Counted from the first letter of the stretch, positions 13,001 through 27,900 are shown. The stretch is 64,000 nt of DNA from Archegozetes longisetosus (GCA_018873245.2 JAEMBT020000007.1:5019129-5083128), one strand, 5' to 3'. Notes: generated by a model not told the origin, from the sequence alone. Translations and numbers: made by a program.

Positions 13001-16000
13001 AAGCTATCATCCCTTGAAGCCGGTACTCAATAAAAGGGTCACTTTGGATCCCGGAAAAATATATTTTCTCAAGTCACGAAAGGGTTTATGAATCAATTTT
13101 TTGTTTGGAATTTTTCACCTGAAATCAAGGATATCGACTATTTTAGCTTCCGATCGAAAGTCTGCCTAAAGGATTGATTGGTTCTATTACACACTTTGCT
13201 TATTTTAACGTCTCGTCTATAATTAACGGTTTGACTGCTAAAAAAAACAAAATTTTTGTTTTTAATTTAAAATTCAAATGAAAATCCGCTTCAGCTCCTA
13301 CGGAAAAGAATCTGATTGAAAAAGTACTTTCAAAGGTTGGTCATTTCATTGAATTTCTGCAGGATTTTTTGGTTTATAGACCTTGATAAAAGTTTGATAA
13401 AAATATGAGTTTTCATTTTAATTTGGAAAATTTGAACCTTTATTGCAATCTTATCTCATGTTAATAAGCTTTTAGAAATCGAAGCATGACAAAATAATCG
13501 ACCTTCTTAAAATCGAAATTTAAGCTCAACTTTTTGAAACATAATAGTTCTGATATGCTAAAGACATGATAAGACACATATGATTATTCTGTTATTCATT
13601 ACTATTTTTAGTTATTTACTGTTTTTCAGTTATTTCCATGACGGGTTAATTGTCAGACGCTGTAAATAATTTAAATCTTACAAGCTACGCAACAGGACGA
13701 TTTTAGCTCAAAGGAATTGTGCTGTCACTTTATTTTACTATTCTTGGAGAATGAGAGCTATGGAGCAAAGCAACCAATCCTGAATAGAAAGTCAAGATTA
13801 AATAGTTATCTCAAAACATAATTATTTTTTAGTGATTATAAGTATTTTCCAGTAAATGTTTTACTTTTTGTTATGAAAACAGTGATCAGCTATCATTTCG
13901 CAACATTAAAAGCATTGAAGACTGAAAACTTGATAAAGTAAAACTTCTCTAACGTTCAAATGCAGTTGAGCTGTTTTTAAAAGGACGTAAAAACATAGAA
14001 AAACATGGCTTAATTTTTACTCATATTTAAGGACCATTTAACTACATGTCCAAGTTGACATGTTCTACCCTATCCAGAATACGGATGATGACATTTTAAG
14101 CTATTATAAACCTAATTGACATGTTTTTGATATCTTAAATTTTTCACAACTGATTAACAAACAAAGGTCATAAATATGAATTAGTTATCTTTTAGATAGA
14201 GTTGAGACCAAAGGTCACGTGATTAACATTCAGAAAGTCTAATACTCTTCTAATGATCTGACTTAAAAACATTTTTCATTACTGTATTTGATAACTGTAT
14301 GTTTTAGTGTTGATCACATATTATGATTGATGATTATAATCACTATTCTTATCATTCATTTGCTCCTACCATTAATAAGTAATTACCACTTATTTTCAAG
14401 CCTATGATTTCATTAGATCTTGTAATTAGAAGACACTCAAACGTTTGCTCAAATTAATGTTTCAATGCTTTGGATGAATAGAGAGAATCCGAAACTAAAA
14501 AAATCTAATGAAAAAGTTAATACTGTGAATAACCTCTTAATGCGCATCTCGGACTGAAAGAAATTTAGAAAATCTAAGAGAAACGTGATGTTCAGCATAA
14601 TGTTTGTGATTGCATGACATTCAAGTCTCCCATCACTGACATAATGAAAATTTGAGTTAATAGTTCAGTAGTATCTCCAGGGGCAAAGTTTAAGAAAAGT
14701 TATAAGATCTACAAAACTTGTTTGGAATGCGGTTCAAAATTAATGTCCTACAGATTCTACGCCAACCCTTCGGAAAACTAAACTTTCAAGATTAGCAACC
14801 AGACTTTCTCGCGTCTTATGCTATCTCAACTTCTTCTGTGATAATCATAAGTATAAATATTTTATTCATTGAATTAAAAATTTCTAAGATACCTGTAAGT
14901 TTCGAGTAAACGTGCGGTTCCTCACTCTTTGACTTTGTGGACCTTAACCTGACTTCCAGTTCGTATGTAACTTATTTTAGTTGATCTTAATCGAGAAAAC
15001 TCTTGTCTAAACATTGAACCGTTTTTCTCTATCATTGAAAGCAGGCATAAATAAGTAGACAAACTTCGGTTGTGAAATCTCTCGACTTTTATTTCGATAT
15101 GGAAATTTTTATGCATTCAACTCAACTCATACTTAGATTTTATGCTTAGATTTATTGTCACTAGACTCTTGAACCAGTATTTTGGGCTCTGGTAGCTTTG
15201 TCTCGCAAAAAACTGAAATATATGCTGTCCGTCACGTTCTCTTTGATTAATTTGCTAGCATTTTTTCAGTTTGTCCGACCATTGAATTTTGTGTCCTTTT
15301 TGAAATTTTAATTGACTAAACATGCCTTTGATCACATGACAAGCTTGAAAAAGAAGAAAGTTCTAGAAATCCGTCTCTTATTTATTATAGCAGTAATTCA
15401 TATTTAAGGTTAATGAGAAAAGCAAGAACTAATTTGAGGAACAATATTTATGATTGTATTCAAATTTGACTTGGTTTTGTAGAAATTTCCAGTTGTTTAT
15501 CAATATACCTGATAAATATCTAGTCTTATATTTTGAATCAAATGTTGAGGATGATTTTTGATGAAAACCTGAAAGGAAAATACCAATAAAAACAGGAATT
15601 TTAATCAAATGCCTAAAAAGTTGCGGTGAAAGCATGGGGACCGCGATCAATGTATACAAAGTTGAGATGTAAGTACGGACAAGGTTGAAGGCGAGTTTCT
15701 GGGTCAAACTCGCCTAACTTATTCATGATCAAATGGCAAGATTACAATATATAATTTGCAGAATTTCACGACTTATTCATTTGTTCAATTCCTCTGTAAT
15801 TGAAGCATTTTTTCCTTATAACAAATCCAATTTATTCTTAATCAACGCAAAAATACGATGTCTTACTAGTCTAGAAACACTTCAAATTTGTAATTCAATT
15901 GATTTTAATGTAAAAAATTTATGTTTTTATGGCTAAAATGACAGAACATGTTCTGGTACTTAATATTCAATATTATATGAAGACATTGAGAATATTAAAA

Positions 16001-17178
16001 TCAGTCTGAAATTCATTCATTAAAACAATTTAATTAATGCGAACATTTCATAAGCAATACATCTGCAAATTAGTTTTTCCAGCCTATGAAAATGTAAAAA
16101 TAAATTTATTTCTTGAATTTAAAATTAGGAAAGAATTTTATTTTTCATATTAAGCGTCATTTACTAATTCAAAGAAAGAGTAATTTTTTCTTCAAACAAC
16201 TAAAAGTGCGTAATAACTTATTAATCAAGTTTAAAGGGTCTGCACAGCGGATTCAAAACTTATGCAACGAGGAAATTGCTGGGAAAAACACTAATTAGCA
16301 TAAATTGATTATCGACTAATAATTTATTGTCTTAGAACTATCGCATTAATCAATTAAAAAGTGCATAACAAGTGATGCAATGTATTTATTGATTGTCAAC
16401 TACAAACAATTCTTACCCAGCTATACTTCAATTAACTGTTAGGCTAATCAAAACTATGACCAAATCAGCAAAGTTGAGAATACTTGATAAGAAAATGTTC
16501 GGCAACACTCCAGGCCCATAAGAAACCCTTGTTTCGTGCAGTTTTGTTGGACTATTTTCCCCAAATTTAATGTCATTGTTTGTAGATAGGCATCGAAAAT
16601 ATTTCTTAATAATTTCGGGGGTTAATAGAAATTTTATTTCGAATAATGAAAACGTGAGATTTTTAAATCATGAAATATAAACAATTAAAACAATATTAAC
16701 ATATATTTTCAAGTTATCCTTCTAAAAGCTTGCCTCGGATCAGATTTAAATAATGCATGAAATTGTCAGCAGTTAATATGTAAATCAATGCATAATATTT
16801 GTTGCCACTTATTTAAATCAGTCTCATTTCAATAAGATTAGTGGTCCCAGCATTTAGTTCATAATAATTGTATTGATTCTATCCAATCAGATTGTGATAA
16901 CAGTTTCTATCTTCATATCAATATTTATTTTGAATTAACGTTAGCTTATAATTAAAAATTTGAAACTAGATGTCTAAACAACTTAATCTCATTGGACTTT
17001 TAGAAATCGGTTTAGTCGATCGGTACAGTGACTCAACTGAAATATATATCAGTATTATAATTATCTTCATGAATAATAATTTACTATTATCAACTATCAA
17101 AATCATCATAATACTTTAATCTAGCATACAATCAATTTTGAATTTTACTTTTTTTGCTTGTTTTCTTTTCATAAGAAA
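10071..17178. other. Gene-poor AT-rich stretch
   Basis: Seven kilobases with no recognisable protein-coding exon, RNA gene or repeat array. Open frames of up to 92 codons (for example on the minus strand near 15429-15707) show no domain, motif or homologous partner in the window. I see nothing else to annotate. Confidence 0.55.
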
Positions 17179-17436
17179 GTAGTAGCGAGGCCAGACAGCT
17201 TCGATCAAGGCTGCATCTGTCATATTCAATTTGATCAAATATATACTTTCCCAATTAAGACTTATTAGGTTACAGCTTTAAATTTTAAAAAATAAATATT
17301 CTTACTTTATTCTTTCTTAATTATAACAAGTCGAGAAGACTTCATATTGAATAATATACAACTTTGTAAGTGGAGTCAGTGGGAGATCTGAGTTGGGGAG
17401 TCCACTCGCTCTCAGTCCCTGCTGGCTCCACCGCTC
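17179..17436. mobile_element. hAT-like MITE (copy 3)
   Basis: About 258 bp. The left end (AGTAGCGAGGCCAG) and the inverted right end (GAGCGGTGGAGCCAG) are imperfect inverted repeats with the GCCAG core of the other copies. The inner segment near 17340-17385 (TCATATTGAATAATATACAAC followed by a purine-rich stretch) matches one near 29420-29460 in copy 4, so the two are one subfamily. The flanks share AAGAA but not a full 8-bp duplication, so the ends are approximate. Confidence 0.5.
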
Positions 17437-18335
17437 AAGAAGAGGGTAAAACTTCAGTTTTCCTCAAATTTTGAAAATTTCTAATCAATTTTATTCATTA
17501 AGAACTGATAAATGACCAAATGAACTTTTCTAAATTTTTTATATTCTCTAAGAACAAAAAGAGTTAAGTACAAAACCTGTAGAATATGATTTGAAATAAG
17601 AGTGAATATGGTACGAAGCTGATTTAGTTAGAGTAATCGCTATTATATTCAAATAGTGCTTAATTTATTCTGATAACTTTGTTTACAAATTTTTTATTTT
17701 TCCATCATTAAAATTGTCTTATTATGTAACATATTTTCTATTGTGATGTAACTTCCTTCTACAGCAGAAAGTTTATTAAACACAATTAAAATTTTGCGGT
17801 GTTTACGCTTTTCATTAATCATTATTGACGGAAAAGTTTCTTATAAAGCCTCGAAAGCATAAGAGATAAGCTTAAATATACTTATCATATATATTGTTGA
17901 ATGCTATAAATCAAATTTATATGACGTGCACAATATATAATTGAATTAATTTTTTAAAAAAATACATATAATCAATACCCTAAACGTCATTGATCTTTAA
18001 TTACATACTTTTAATTCAAAAATTGAGTCGAATAATAAAATAAAAGCTTCAGTAAAAGGAAGTCACACGACGGAAAAATCCATTACTGGCTGAGAGCGTC
18101 GTTAGCGACTAAAAGCCCATGAAAGGCAATTAAAGTTTTTAGGCGAACCTATGAAAGTTGTGCTAAATTTCTGTCTTATATGTTGGAGAGAAAATTTCTC
18201 TCCAAGGCATAAAGTTCGTCATTCATTGATGTTATCAACTGATATAATTTATTTAATATATATACATATTCTTAATCACGATCTCCTAAGAAAAAAAGCT
18301 TGCAGGTCAAAGCTATAAGGAGTTGGCAAAGTTTC

Positions 18336-18373
<38 letters not shown>

Positions 18374-18833
18374 ATAATTGATAGGCGAATAATCATTTGA
18401 TAAAGTTCATTTCAACAATCACACAAAGAATACATTCAGTTTAATAACACATTTAGATAAAGATATTACATAATATGTAAAATAAGATTATAATTGACGT
18501 GATTTTGTATTAGTCTATTTATTCCTCATGTTCAAAACGAAGTTATTTAAACATTATCCTTAATTATATTAACATTTACTTTTGATTAAGAGTGAGTGAT
18601 ATACTTTTTGATCAGAAATGAGAGTATGAGATAAATTTTAATATTAATTTCGAATTATCATAAAAAAGGGACTAACGGTTAGTATTGAATTGAATTAGAA
18701 AAAATTTGCTATAAATCATTTGGGATATAACTGAAAAAAATTATTCTAATCCTATATAATTACAGATAGTTCGATAGAGAGAGTAATTCATATTATCTTA
18801 AAGCCGAGTATTTAACAACATCATAAGAGGTCA
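17437..18833. other. 5' flank of the xylulose reductase gene
   Basis: AT-rich, no gene. It contains a perfect 23-nt hairpin (TTGGAGAGAAA arms) at 18183-18205 and a (CT)n microsatellite at about 18341-18371, some 460 bp upstream of the start codon. Any promoter should be in this stretch, but I cannot identify a core element with confidence. Confidence 0.5.
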
Positions 18834-21050
18834 ATGGAAATCAAATTCACTAATAAACGAGTACTAATTACTGGTGGCTGTAGAGGTCAGAGAATTTTTG
18901 ATACGGTGCTTAAAAACGAGGTGAAAAGAAAACTGTAATAAACATTGTTTTGAAGGTATTGGGAAAGCGATAGTGAAGAAGTTAGTGAGTTGTGGGGCTT
19001 TTGTTATAGCTTTAAGCAACACGGATCAGCTTAGCTTGTTAAAGGATGAAGTAAGTTTTAGTAAGTTTTTAGTAAGTTTTTAGGCGATATTTATCATAAT
19101 GACACAATTATTATTATTTTTATAACTCTTTTTAACACTAATTATCTCCCAACTCATACCTCTTCAATCTATCAATTAATTTATTTTTTAACTTTGTTTC
19201 CCCAACACATCAAACTTTTTAAACTAGTTATGGATAATCCATGTTTTTAGTTAACCATTCTCTTTGTGAGTCGAAATATTTATTAGAACTTTTATTTTTA
19301 CTGGCCTTTAGATCCAATCTGATAACAACTAACCGAATAACTAAATACAGTAATACTTCAAAATAATCAATATGCTTATAGTGAATCTTCAACACGGTCA
19401 ATGCACCTATCGGGTTCTAATACATGCTATTCAAATAATAATTACCCTTCTATACTGAAACCTCATTACAGTAAACATCAGCTTTCGATCTTCAGAGATT
19501 TACTATACCGAGGTATTACTGTATTATGTTAATTGCTATATCAGTTGATTAATTGCTTTTAAAAAGCAAGACTAGATCAGAAGTTCGTGAAAATAATGTA
19601 AACTAAGGTCACTTTAGTATGAGATCAATGGACATAAGGTTAGGGGAAAGTCAAATCTCCAACATTTAAAAGATATTAACACTACAATATGAGTCATTTC
19701 TCGAGCATTGATTCATATTTAAATTCATGTCATTTTCTCGATGTATTTGTAAAAACACGTGTGCTCGAGAATGACATTAAAATTGATGCCAATCTGAGAT
19801 AACTAAGTTATTGATTTGTTGCAAATAACAATCCGTTGAGCCATAAGTTACGCAAAATGTTTGAAAATTCAAAGGTTGAAGTTGTGCAGAACTATGGTTT
19901 GAGGCTGAAAATTTAATATTTATCTAGAATAGTAGACTGAATGCGTGCAATAATTACACTTATTGCCCATTAAATTATTTTCATTTTACTCATCGTGTAG
20001 TTGAATAAATTTCAGCTCAATTTCCTAATTACAACTTTGTATCGGAATCTCAACAGCTTTTTCATAGTATTAACATCTAAGCTGATTAGTTCAATAGAAG
20101 CACTGTTCATACCACGCAGTTCATGCTTATATCAATTTTATATCAACAAAGATATATGACGAATGACGACTTTCTCAAAAAAAAGCTCTCTCAAAGAGTC
20201 TTATTTATTACCAAATTGAACGACTTTGACCATTTTGCTTATGGGAAGATCTTTGAGAGCTTTCAAGTTCCATTTAATTATAAATGATATCCCAAACTTT
20301 GATTTATATTCACAGATGAAGGAAAACAAAGTTTGAACGCTTTACCGGTTAGGGTTCAGGGAAAATGAGAATTTTCAAAATACTAATACTTAACATGTAT
20401 TAATAATGAACTACAAACCAGAAAATTAATGAAGATTTTATGTAAAATCAAGCCAAATTATAGGGACTGATAATGAAAACAAACCAGTCTCGAGTTGAAC
20501 CTAAGTCTCTGAACTAGAGAAAAACAATTTATTATTTAAATGGAAATTTAGTTTTATTTATTGATAATTTGATTTGTAATTAAATTATTGAAATAAAAAT
20601 TTCTAGTTTGGGGATAATGTGTCTGTAGTTCGGGTTGACCTGAATGATTGGAACGCCACCAAAGAGGCACTAGAAAGTGTGGCACCGATTGACCTTCTTG
20701 TGAATAACGCAGGTGTATGTCATTTAGAGCAAGTTGGTTCCATTGGCGAACAATCGGTTGATTCCCAATTCTCAGTAAACGTAAAAGCGGTGATCAATTT
20801 ATCTCAAATTGTGGCCAACCAATTGATTCGGGACAAGAGACCCGGGGCTATCGTTAACATATCGAGCCAATCGAGTATGAGAGCCCTTAAAGATCATCTT
20901 GTTTACTGCGCGTCTAAAGGAGCTTTAGATCAGATAACTAGAGTGCTAGCTCTTGAGTTGGCACCTCATCAAATTAGAGTCAACTCAGTCAATCCTACTG
21001 TTGTTTGGACTGAGTTAGGTATGAACTAGTTTTAATGCTAATTAAACCCT

Positions 21051-21100
<50 letters not shown>

Positions 21101-22951
21101 TAAGGATCATATCTTTAATGGACTTATCGACTTATTTCTATTTCATATTTATTGCTGAGGGAAAACTTCGAGCATTCATTTTCTCAACTTTTAGCTACCT
21201 ACAATAATTTTATAGCTTCTTGTTATTCAATAACGTTTATTGTTTAGTCTTTAAGTGAGCAAAAGAAAAACAAATTGTTTTGCCATTTAAAATATTCTAT
21301 AAATCATTTACATGTTAAATAAATACAAAACTGATAGTTGAATGTGTTGTGAAAATAGGAAAGACTGCAATTACTATCGAATCGATTTTACAGTTATACA
21401 CAGTAGAAGAAAAACATTTACATTCCTGTTATGATAGTTTTGATAATTAATGTAAATTTTTTTCAACCACACTTTCAGTTTGTTTAGTTTGGGGTCGACT
21501 TTGAATAAACTTGTTTTCTATTGTCATACAATGAAGTGATACTCATATTATATGAGTTATATTATGATTCTGTAAAGTCATTAATATTCCTAGCTTTGTC
21601 GATTTTATGTTTTTCTTTTATAAAACTGATTCTCGCATCAAAAATATAAATACTGGTATTGAGGAAAACGTTAATTTATTCAGAAATTAGACAAAACATT
21701 CAAAAATCTTGATTTAGGTTAATATTTAATAAATTAATTTTCTTAATTTTGATATCTTGTATATTCTTAAAGAATTCTACTTCTAATTAATCGGTAATTT
21801 TATTTCTCACATCAAATCAATTTTTATAGAGGAAAAATTTTTCAAACACTCCTGTTTTCACCCAAATTAAGCTTTTGTATACTGCTGAATAATAATTCTG
21901 CAAATTAATAAACAAAACAAATTTAATAAGTGCCTAAATACTGAAGGACTGAATACAGCCTTTAAGTGATCAGAACCTGCAAGACACCAGTTGGCAATAA
22001 ATAGTTTAGACCAAATTTTTTAATTACTTCTTATCTAATTTTCAATCATTGATTAATGTCTAACTTTGGTGATTTTCAGATTTAAATATAAAAAACAATT
22101 TCCAGTTTTGGAAAAAAGTTGAAAGAGTTGTTTAGAAATGTCTCAAAATTTTTTGTGGATCACTCATATACGAGGGTCCCGTCACGTAGCAATAAAAACA
22201 GCTATTTTGACGAACAAAATCTCGCAAAAGATGATGAAACTTTGTTTTTCAAATATGAAATTTAACCTTAAAGTTGTTATTTCGCACTTATGAATAATCA
22301 ATGATTGTGCATTAACATGTTGAGTGACAAGTTGTAGGAGCAGTCACTTAGTATGTTAACGAGCAGCCCATTTAATTGATATTGATTAAACCACAAAACA
22401 TTTAGATTACTTTTTCTAACTAGTCGTCAACTGACCGGGTTTTCAAAATCTAAACGATAATGATCTTCAAAAACGAAAGGGCAAAAACCATATCATATTT
22501 TAAAAAGTAGTCTAAGTCATGCAAATCATGCAGATTTTATACCCATGAGAAGCGAATCTTCAGAAACATTTTTATTTAGATCAAAAAGCGTTTCAATCAC
22601 TTTAAAATCGATCACTGACCAATTAGTTGTTCATCGAGTGAATTATTTAGAGAAAAAATCTTAAACTTTTTCCTCATGTAATGATTTATAGCATTAAGAA
22701 AGTAAGCAACATATCAATCAGTGTCTAAATATCTATTGACTATTCTGCAAAAATATTGTTATATTCAAACTTTAGGTAAAATAGTATGGGCTGATCCCCA
22801 AGTTGCTGATAGGATGAGGTCAAGGATCCCATTGGGAAGATTCGCGGAGCCCGAAGAAGTCGCAGATGCAGTAGCCTTTCTATTGAGTGACAGAGCGGCC
22901 ATGATCACTGGGACATGTTTGCCTGTTGATGGAGGATTCCTCGCGTGTTAG
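18834..22951 (+). CDS. DCXR: Dicarbonyl/L-xylulose reductase (SDR), four exons
   Basis: Predicted NADPH-dependent reductase of L-xylulose and alpha-dicarbonyls (glucuronate/uronate pathway, carbonyl detoxification). Exons: 18834-18885, 18956-19050, 20607-21018, 22776-22951; every junction is GT-AG and in frame, giving 244 residues, the usual DCXR length. Visible motifs: T13-G-x-x-x-G18-x-G20 cofactor loop, NNAG, and the tetrad N107, S136, Y149, K153, at the same numbers as human DCXR. The C-terminus (PVDGGFLAC) is typical of the family. Odd point: residue 39, Arg in human DCXR as I recall it and important for the NADPH 2'-phosphate, is Asn here, so cofactor preference may differ. The introns are 70, 1556 and 1757 nt; the second holds a pogo-like MITE. 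A candidate AATAAA lies at 23176-23181, 225 nt after the stop. Confidence 0.92.
19348..19521. mobile_element. pogo/Tc1-type MITE in DCXR intron 2
   Basis: 174-bp segment bounded by inverted CAGTAATAC-TC termini (12 positions, one mismatch) and flanked on both sides by TA, the target duplication of Tc1/mariner/pogo elements. It has no coding capacity and lies wholly inside intron 2, 297 nt after the splice donor. Confidence 0.6.
21053..21098. repeat. (CT)n microsatellite in DCXR intron 3
   Basis: A run of CT dinucleotides of about 46 nt starting some 35 nt downstream of the exon 3 donor. A second CT run lies upstream of the gene at about 18341. In the transcript this is a long polypyrimidine tract. 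Confidence 0.9.
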
Positions 22952-24941
22952 TCTTGTTTAAACTATAATGTTTTCACTACTGCTATAACTACCGATAATT
23001 AATCAGTCACTGCTAAAAATGGCTCAAGATAGATGTTAGATATGTCTGAAGACATCATTTAATTTAGACTTTCCACTTGTTTATTCAGACTGTAACTGTT
23101 ACAAAGACCATAATTCTTATAAAGACTTACTTGAAGACCATAAGAATTAAAAGCTTGTTTACTAATATTTAGTGGAATAAATTTTGATCCAATCAAACAA
23201 AAATCCTTCAATGGAAACTTTTACCAGTTTTCCCTATTATTAAGCAGTCCTGAAACGGTTATACCATATGATTTACCTTTAAATCTTTCGATGCTATTCA
23301 TTTTTATTGACTTTATTCAGTTTAATATAAAACAATTTCATGAGAATTGCTTTCACTAAAGTGTTATTACTCTGCAACACAAAGCAATGGCTCACACATT
23401 CTTATTTAAAATGCAAATTGAATATGATTTTCAAATAGAGTAATAAATTTTAAGATCCAATTCAATGTACTTTTCAGAAGATAGTTCAAAATCATATTAG
23501 AAATTGGGTAAGTCTTAAGACTTTCGAGAAAGCTTCACTCTAAATGAGATCAACGAACAGCGCGTCATTGGGTTGTTATTCGCTTATCATATCAAACACT
23601 GTTTTCAGTTTCTTTTTCAAAAACTTAAAATAATGGCTAATCGTATAATGAATTGCTTCACACAAAGTCAAGGATAGCGATTGTGCGATTAGTTCAACTT
23701 TCAATACGTCGTCAGAATTCATAATTATTTGAATATTTGATGCAGAATCTTTGACTCAATACAAGTAAATCAATCAATAGGAGAGCTTTTGGTTCATTCA
23801 AATTCGACTAGGACTCACACCTCACCAAAGGTTCTCAAACATTATACTTTTTGGACATTTTAAACCGAATTGATTTAATTATTTGAAGAGAGATACTTTA
23901 GCTAATATTACAAATGATGAGCAAATCAGTTATAAATAATTGAGTGAAACAATTTATTTTTATTTTAGTATAGGAATAATTGAGGTTTTAGTTAAAATAC
24001 TGATAGCGGCACATTTGACCAACATTTTCAAGAAATATTATTCAAAATAATACAAATAATTAATTATGAGATAATCATAATGAAAAAATAGAAATAATTG
24101 ATTCCATTTGTAATTAAAATAACAATAACATATAATATAATAAATGATTTTTTTGAATGAATATATTTGTAAAACTGTAATAATCAAATCAGGCTAAGTA
24201 ACAATCTTAAAGATTAAGGTAACAAAATTAATAGTTTGGCAATTTTAAGATCGTGTACTTTCTTACTAGAGATCAAGTTTGAGCAGTGAACAAGAGATAC
24301 CGATCGACGTAGGACTTGAAAATATAAAATAGTCTCCTTTTTGCTTGTACGACTAATACGAACTCAAGCAAAAATATTACCACTTGTTTGGCACTTTTCA
24401 GTAAAATGTAATTCAAATTTTAGAATTTTGAGGTTAAAAGTCATGAAACATAGTTGTCACATTTGCACCGAAAAACGTAGCATGCGAAATAATTGAATAG
24501 ATTAGAAATTAATTTAGGGAACTAGAAACCAAATGTTTTCGAGCTACAATTTTTTGACCAAAATTAAGTGGAGTTAAGGCCATAAAACAACTTTCAACGA
24601 ATCAACAATTATAAGACACTAGCGTTTTGATTATATCAAGAATATTGAGCAAATACTGAATTTTTCCTATCAAAGTAGAGTTTTATGACCTGAACAAAAA
24701 TTTAACCAAAAAAAATTGACCAAAAACGTTGACCAAAATTACAGTTGGTTCGGTCTTTAGATTCGAATCGATCAAAGCCAATATTCTCTGAAATGTCACA
24801 TGAAGAGCATTTAACTGATAAGGAAAACATAAAAAAAAAAATTACGAATCAAAGTATAGTCATCTTATTAAGTGCATGATACTTGATAGTCATCAGAAAT
24901 ACGTGATCAGAAATTTGAAAACCCTTCTCGAATAACAAGTT
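22952..24941. other. Intergenic, convergent 3' ends
   Basis: Separates the 3' ends of two convergent genes, DCXR (+) and the ZMYND11-like gene (-). AT-rich; apart from a candidate DCXR polyadenylation signal at 23176-23181 I see no gene or repeat. Confidence 0.6.
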
Positions 24942-27900
24942 TTACATTCTATTACTTGTGACTGAATTCAAGCATGTCTTTGAGTGTCCTCTTCGCCAAT
25001 CACTCGATTGACAATCAATCGAACAATAAAATCGTAAACAACAATAATATTGAGCCAACTTCTGACAAACGACGCACCAATTTTTCTTCTTAGAGTTGAC
25101 TAATTCTTCCTGAGTTTGCTTCAATCTTGTTTCCAAGGCTTTGTTCTGGTCTTGAATTTGCCTGAGTTTAGTTTCTAAAACTTTAATTTGGTTTTCGTGG
25201 TAATATTTAATACAAATTATTTTATCTCTAATACGCGAAGATTCACCAGATTTTAGCAATTCATCGAAATAACTCTTAATTTCTTTACTACTTTCTTCCA
25301 GCTGATTCTCTACCCAATCATTGACCACTTGTTTTTGATGAGTGCAAGGTTTAGTGTCATTTTGAGATTCTATGTAATAAAATAAGGAAAATTAGATAAA
25401 TGGTAGCTAGGTGCTCATAAACATCAAAAATTAAGTTTTAACACTTCTTGGGCAGTTAACTGCAGGCAAGGTAGGAATGATGTGGAATTTTCCGATAGAT
25501 AAGAATTGATTCGACTCTAAAAAATGCCATTAAGTATAAACCGAGTTGGTATAACTTATTTTGAGCTAATTTATGCCATAAATTATATAGACTTTCGATT
25601 TTTTCAGTAATTTTCAAGATATGTAAACCGAATGACTTATGTAGCGAAGTAAAAAATAACTATCAAGTTATTTAAGGATAACTCAATCATTAAGTTCATG
25701 TGAAATAACTTCATAAATATAGTAAAGATGATAATCTATGAATTTAATTCTGTTAGTTATGTCTAGAACTCGATGACAAATCTTACGTAAGATCAATTAC
25801 TTAAGCAATCCCTAAGTGATTTATTTGGAGTTAATTATTTAATTATTCACTTCTCGCAATATCTTTCGAAACCAATTGACTAGGTCTGGAAAGAGTCTCA
25901 ATTTATCAGGCAATACCTTGCTTCAAGTATGGCATCAATTTTAGAGCAATAAATTGCGAGTAATTAATATAATTTGCGTTAAAAATCAATTTTCAAACTT
26001 ATCTCAAAGTTACGGATCGGTTTCGTAAAGATATAAAATTTAGTCTTGTGTAATAGCTAATAATTAACTAAGGAATAAAGTATAATACCAATTATCTCAT
26101 TAAATCTTGAACTTGAATTGGTTTTGACATTGATTTGCAATTCAGGAATTATCTGAACGCCTGTTTGAGACTTTTTGCTGGTCTCGCTTTCAGATGACAT
26201 TGAGTTTGACATTGACTCAATCAGTGAATTACCAGTCGATAAATCATAGGCAATCGTGTTCAATGCTGTCACTAGGTTCTCCTTTGCTGCTATTATCTTA
26301 TTTGTCTCAACAGCGGTTTCATGACTCTCTTCAATCTCCATTTGTTCTGTTCCATTGCTTCCACTTTGAGATATTGTTTGCTGAACAATGCGTCTTTCGT
26401 TAATAGCTTTTTTCTGTGCTTTTACGTTATCAGCAGCAATTTTCTGATCTTGACGTAATTTCGGACTAAAACCTGGTTTTCTCCCGCGCTTTTTACGCTT
26501 AATAGCACAACTTGTTGTGATTTCATTCACTAAACTCAATTGAAACGGCTCTGTAACAAATAAGGGAATCTTATCAACAGTGGTCTTATCAACAGAGTCT
26601 GATTTAACGCAATTAAACGATTGACTCAAACCTAATGATTGCTTAGGATTCGGAGTCGAGTTCTTGTTTCTTGTAACCATTACTCTGGCTTTTGGACTCC
26701 ACTTGTTAGTCTTATTTTTCTTGGTTCTCAGTGAAATTCTTACATTTGGGCTGCAGGTCGCATTCACTACGCCTTCAATACAATCTTCAAGATTTTTAGT
26801 GTTATTCGTAGGCGTTTCGTTACTGCTAATGCTCGACATTTGTTGAGTAGGTGTTTGCTCGCCAGTAATGTTAGTCATATTTGGACCACTTATTCTTGTA
26901 TTCATCTTGAGATTTTTCATGTATTTATCTAACATTCTCATGGGTTCGATAAGCTTTATGTTGTTTTTAATTAAATTTATTATTTCTTGATCGTCGATAG
27001 AAGCAGTTTCTGATGCTCTGACTTCCATTCTTTTCAAGCCTTTATCAAAGAAACGAACATCTAATCTTCCGTCACCGAAGTCTTGTAGCACTTTTGCGGG
27101 CCAGTAAGGAAAATGTTTTACTTTTACAAACAATGGCTGATGAGGTGGTTCGCACGCTTCACAAAACCAATCTCTATTTGATTCCTGATATTGTTTATCA
27201 TTAGATCGTTCATAACAGTCGACGCATAAACGCAATTCTTTCATCTCTTTATTATAAAACAATTTCAAATCAGCCAACTTCTCAGCAATAGCTCTAAAAT
27301 CTAATACAGTTATCGATAAGTTATGTGTAAATATCACGAAATCGTTCTCGAATTCCATCAAACTTTTATATCCGCTATTAATTGCCTTATCTCTCATTAT
27401 ATTCAAATCCATTGGCTTGAAGACAATCATTGCTTTTACTAAATCATAATCAATAGTGAATGCCTCATAACTATCTTTCATTTTAATCTTAATGAAATCG
27501 AGCAGATACCCAATTAGAACGTTAAGTCTTCTGTTATCAACTCTTTGATTAGCGATAAACCCCTTGTCTTCAGTCAGATGTTTACAATATCGACACAGAT
27601 AGCTATCAATTGTAGTGGACTCTTGCAGACATTTACTGTGAAATACACGCCAACAATAGTTACATTCGAGATATTGTTTCCGTCTTTTGTCAACCAATGT
27701 GTGACATTCAAAGCAAAACCAATCGTGAGTCGCATTCTCTCTATGACTACTATTCAAAGTGAACCTAAAATTTAGAAAACAGAAAAAAGTGATTAGCTTT
27801 CAATCTCTTAACAATAAAAGTTAAACTTTTATCATGACTGACTGAAGAAATACAATCTTAAACATATCCCGAAAATAAATACTTAAGACAATCAGTACTT

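Noticed and set aside
15429..15936. Two open frames of 92 and 67 codons on opposite strands
   Set aside because: Low-complexity, no motif, no conservation evidence.
18341..18371. CT run upstream of DCXR as a promoter element
   Set aside because: Simple microsatellite; similar runs occur in an intron, and nothing ties it to initiation.
26194..27775. Plus-strand open frames inside the ZMYND11-like gene
   Set aside because: They are antisense shadows of the minus-strand exon 2, whose domains are unambiguous.
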